Positions 62,047 through 64,000 of a DNA stretch of 64,000 nt are shown here, piece by piece. The DNA lies in NCBI RefSeq assembly GCF_021223605.1, contig NZ_CP075175.1, positions 4,667,501-4,731,500 of the forward strand, in the 5' to 3' direction. Position 1 is the stretch's first letter; every line of letters begins with the position of its first letter. Made by a program: the position numbers and the translations under genes. This stretch comes from Paenibacillus sp. 481 (GTDB lineage Bacteria; Bacillota; Bacilli; Paenibacillales; Paenibacillaceae). The notes under the pieces are model-generated. The model saw only the letters and a program-made list of their open reading frames with translations. It did no database searches and was not told where the DNA came from.

Positions 62047-62865
62047 ATGAAGAACAACAAATCGACATCACGCCAATGGAGAATAATGGCGCTTTGCGGC
62101 TTATTGTCTACACTTGTGCTCGTAGTAGGCTTTGGCTTCGGTGTAGCCAATATTTTATCGCCTGCCTCTGTCCCATTTGCGCAGGTGCCTACGGAAAATA
62201 CGCCTAAAGTTGAAAATGAGGCAAATAGCAATGAGATTCGAATCGTATCAATAGGGGATTCATTGACACGGGGTACGGGGGACGGTACAGGAGACGGCTA
62301 TGTGCGTCGCGTAGTGCGTTTACTGAAAGAGGAGCAGGACAAGCCTGTCACCCTACTTAACAATTTAGGTATAAACGGATTGCGTGCTGATCAGTTGTCA
62401 CAGCGCTTGCAAGAACAAAGTATGGGATATACCTTGAAGCAGGCAGATGTTATTTTATTAACGATCGGTGGGAATGACTTGTTTCAAAGCGCTCAAGCCG
62501 ACCAATTAAGTGATAAAGAGCTGGATAAAGAAGCGATGCTTGCAAAAGTAGACAAAAGTATTCCGCATTTGTCCCAAGTATTGTCTAGCTTGCGAAAATG
62601 GAATCCACATGCACGGATCGTCTACGCGGGCTTGTACAATCCGTTTGCTGATCTAGCAGAAATGCGGGAAATCGGTAATTCCGTCGTGCAAAAGTGGAAC
62701 GATGAGGCCTATCAAATCATCAATAAAGACCCGAATATGGTACTCGTGCCTACGCATGATTTGTTCCAGCAAAATATAAATAAACATTTATCATCTGACC
62801 ATTTCCATCCAAATGATAAGGGATATGAGGCAATTGCCAAGCGGATCGTACAAAGCATACATTAA
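62047..62865 (+). CDS. Membrane-anchored or secreted SGNH/GDSL esterase
   Basis: A 272 aa SGNH hydrolase similar to B. subtilis YpmR. Residues 13-33 form a hydrophobic anchor or uncleaved signal (LCGLLSTLVLVVGFGFGVAN), so the enzyme acts outside the membrane. Block I is IVSIGDSLTRG (Ser), block II Gly in NNLGINGLRADQL, block III TIGGNDLF (Asn), and block V SDHFHPNDKG with the catalytic Asp and His. The substrate is unknown; a lipid or wall ester is plausible. ATG 62047 follows TGGGAGG. It precedes an ABC transporter operon, 30 bases away. Confidence 0.88.
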   Translation: MKNNKSTSRQWRIMALCGLLSTLVLVVGFGFGVANILSPASVPFAQVPTENTPKVENEANSNEIRIVSIGDSLTRGTGDGTGDGYVRRVVRLLKEEQDKPVTLLNNLGINGLRADQLSQRLQEQSMGYTLKQADVILLTIGGNDLFQSAQADQLSDKELDKEAMLAKVDKSIPHLSQVLSSLRKWNPHARIVYAGLYNPFADLAEMREIGNSVVQKWNDEAYQIINKDPNMVLVPTHDLFQQNINKHLSSDHFHPNDKGYEAIAKRIVQSIH

Positions 62866-62895
62866 CAGCTTCCTAGGAAGGGGGAATCATTTTCG

Positions 62896-63861
62896 ATGAG
62901 TTCAACAGGGTCTATTGTACTATCTGTACAACAGGTGAAAAAAAATATTGGGCCAAAAACGATCGTTAAAGATGTAACGTTTGATGTTCGTGCTGGTGAA
63001 ATTTTCGGATTTTTAGGACCGAACGGTGCGGGTAAGACGACGACGATTCGCATGCTAGTCGATTTAATCAAACCGACCGCAGGCCGAATTCAAGTGTGTG
63101 GCTTTGATGTCAATCGTGAGCCAGAGAAGGCGCTGCGCTATGTCGGTTCTATTGTTGAAAATCCAGAGATGTACAGCTTTTTGACAGGTTGGGAAAATTT
63201 AGAACACTTTGCGCGCATGATTCCGGGCATTGGCGATCAGCGCATCGAAGAAGTTGTCGATATCGTAGGTATGTCACAGCGTATCCACGACAAGGTGAAA
63301 ACATACTCGCTAGGGATGAGGCAGCGTCTTGGTATCGCACAAGCACTGTTGGCAAAGCCTGCGCTACTTATCTTAGATGAGCCGACGAACGGGCTTGATC
63401 CGTTAGGTATAAAGGAGCTGCGTGCCTTTATTCGCATGCTGGCAGACAGTGGCATGGCTGTGTTCGTGTCCAGCCATTTGCTCAGTGAAATTCAATTAAT
63501 GTGCGATCGTGTCGCGATTATTAGTCATGGTGAAGTGCTCGCTGTTGGCGATGTCAAGCAACTACTGACTGACCGTAAGCCGTATATTATTTGGCAGGCC
63601 CAACCTGCGAAGACGACGCGTGATGTGTTAGCTGCGAATGGAGATGTGCGATTTATTGATCGTGCGGATGCGTTAATTGATGAATCTGTGCTAGTAGGTC
63701 TTCCTGACTATGCGCTGTTGACGGAAATGTCAGCTGAACGTATTCCACATTTGAACCGTAAGCTAATGGAAGCGGGTATTGAGGTAGAGGCGATTCAGCG
63801 TGTGATGCCAACGCTTGAACAGTTATTTTTAGAGATTACGGAGGGGGAGCGCATTGAGTAG
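62896..63861 (+). CDS. ABC transporter ATP-binding protein
   Basis: ABC-2-type transporter ATPase of 321 aa. Walker A is GFLGPNGAGKTTTIRML, the signature YSLGMRQRLGIAQALL, Walker B LLILDEPTNGLD, and a C-terminal extension of about 90 residues follows. The subgroup (antibiotic or lantibiotic export or general efflux, as in BcrA- or YtrB-like proteins) cannot be fixed. ATG 62896 is the start, preceded by AGGAAGGGGG. The next gene overlaps its end by eight bases. Confidence 0.9.
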   Translation: MSSTGSIVLSVQQVKKNIGPKTIVKDVTFDVRAGEIFGFLGPNGAGKTTTIRMLVDLIKPTAGRIQVCGFDVNREPEKALRYVGSIVENPEMYSFLTGWENLEHFARMIPGIGDQRIEEVVDIVGMSQRIHDKVKTYSLGMRQRLGIAQALLAKPALLILDEPTNGLDPLGIKELRAFIRMLADSGMAVFVSSHLLSEIQLMCDRVAIISHGEVLAVGDVKQLLTDRKPYIIWQAQPAKTTRDVLAANGDVRFIDRADALIDESVLVGLPDYALLTEMSAERIPHLNRKLMEAGIEVEAIQRVMPTLEQLFLEITEGERIE

Positions 63862-64000
63862 CCTGTTACCGCTCGTTCAGAACGAAACGATCAAAGTACT
63901 GAAGAAGCAGCGTTTTCATATCGTCGTCCTCATTCTTTTGATTATGATCCCTGTGTTTACGTATGCGCAGATGAAAACGGCTCAGAACAATCGGGAAAAA
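63854..64000 (+). CDS. ABC transporter permease, 3'-truncated by the window
   Basis: The frame opens at TTG 63854, five bases after GAGGGGGAG, overlapping the ATPase stop by eight bases. The visible 49 residues (SLLPLVQNETIKVLKKQR, then a hydrophobic helix VVLILLIMIPVFTY) are typical of an ABC-2 permease N-terminus, with a cytoplasmic lead before the first membrane segment. The gene continues beyond the window, so no further detail can be given. Confidence 0.75.
   Translation, partial: MSSLLPLVQNETIKVLKKQRFHIVVLILLIMIPVFTYAQMKTAQNNREK

Overview
The window looks like a chromosomal segment of a spore-forming, low-to-middle GC Gram-positive bacterium of the Bacillales, most likely a Paenibacillus-type organism. 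The evidence is bacillithiol synthesis (bshA), a bshA-cca-birA-panBCD-dinG gene order like that of Bacillus subtilis, T-box and SAM-I RNA leaders, a GerMN lipoprotein, an SLH-domain protein, and Paenibacillus-style secreted proteins with copper-amine-oxidase-type N-terminal domains. I see no rRNA, tRNA, insertion sequence, prophage or CRISPR array. Both ends cut genes: bshA on the left and an ABC permease on the right.

Layout. 1-9.6 kb: bshA (partial), cca, birA, a structured RNA leader with a terminator, panBCD, a TPR protein and dinG. 9.6-14.4 kb: rex, an MTA/SAH deaminase, a ypmB-like gene, then a small membrane-anchored protein coupled to an FtsH-like AAA protease that lacks the usual external domain. 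14.5-19.6 kb: a 3-hydroxyacyl-CoA dehydrogenase overlapping ackA, then asnS, dnaD and a phosphopantetheinyl transferase. 19.6-30.1 kb, mostly minus strand: a proline T-box leader followed by proB-proA-proC-mtnW-mtnX-mtnB, then mtnE, a small secreted protein, mtnU on the plus strand, and a LysR regulator. 30.2-32.3 kb: leuCD, divergent from the LysR gene. 32.4-39.2 kb: a secreted protein, glpFK on the minus strand with CcpA-type sites and a leader terminator, an AMIN/Amidase_3 wall hydrolase and a GerMN lipoprotein. 39.3-48.4 kb: two paralogous KP-43-like subtilases, each with an FN3 domain and a chitin-binding-type module. They flank a SAM-riboswitch metNIQ operon and a phosphoesterase. 48.6-64 kb: an SLH protein, nth, a small unknown, a double dynamin-like GTPase, a heterodimeric ABC exporter behind an attenuator-like leader, purT, a GDSL esterase and the start of another ABC transporter.

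How the genes fit together. Sulfur and methionine metabolism recurs in four separate places: an MTA/SAH deaminase, mtnWXB, mtnE/mtnU, and metNIQ under a SAM riboswitch. The most unusual arrangement is that mtnWXB sits translationally coupled behind proC, downstream of a proline-type T-box, so methionine salvage would follow the proline-tRNA signal rather than SAM. Other points worth follow-up are the truncated-topology FtsH paralogue with its overlapping partner gene, a GAAAGGAGG orphan Shine-Dalgarno in the leader of a secreted protease, a decamer repeat array after mtnU, and the attenuator-like leader of the ABC exporter.
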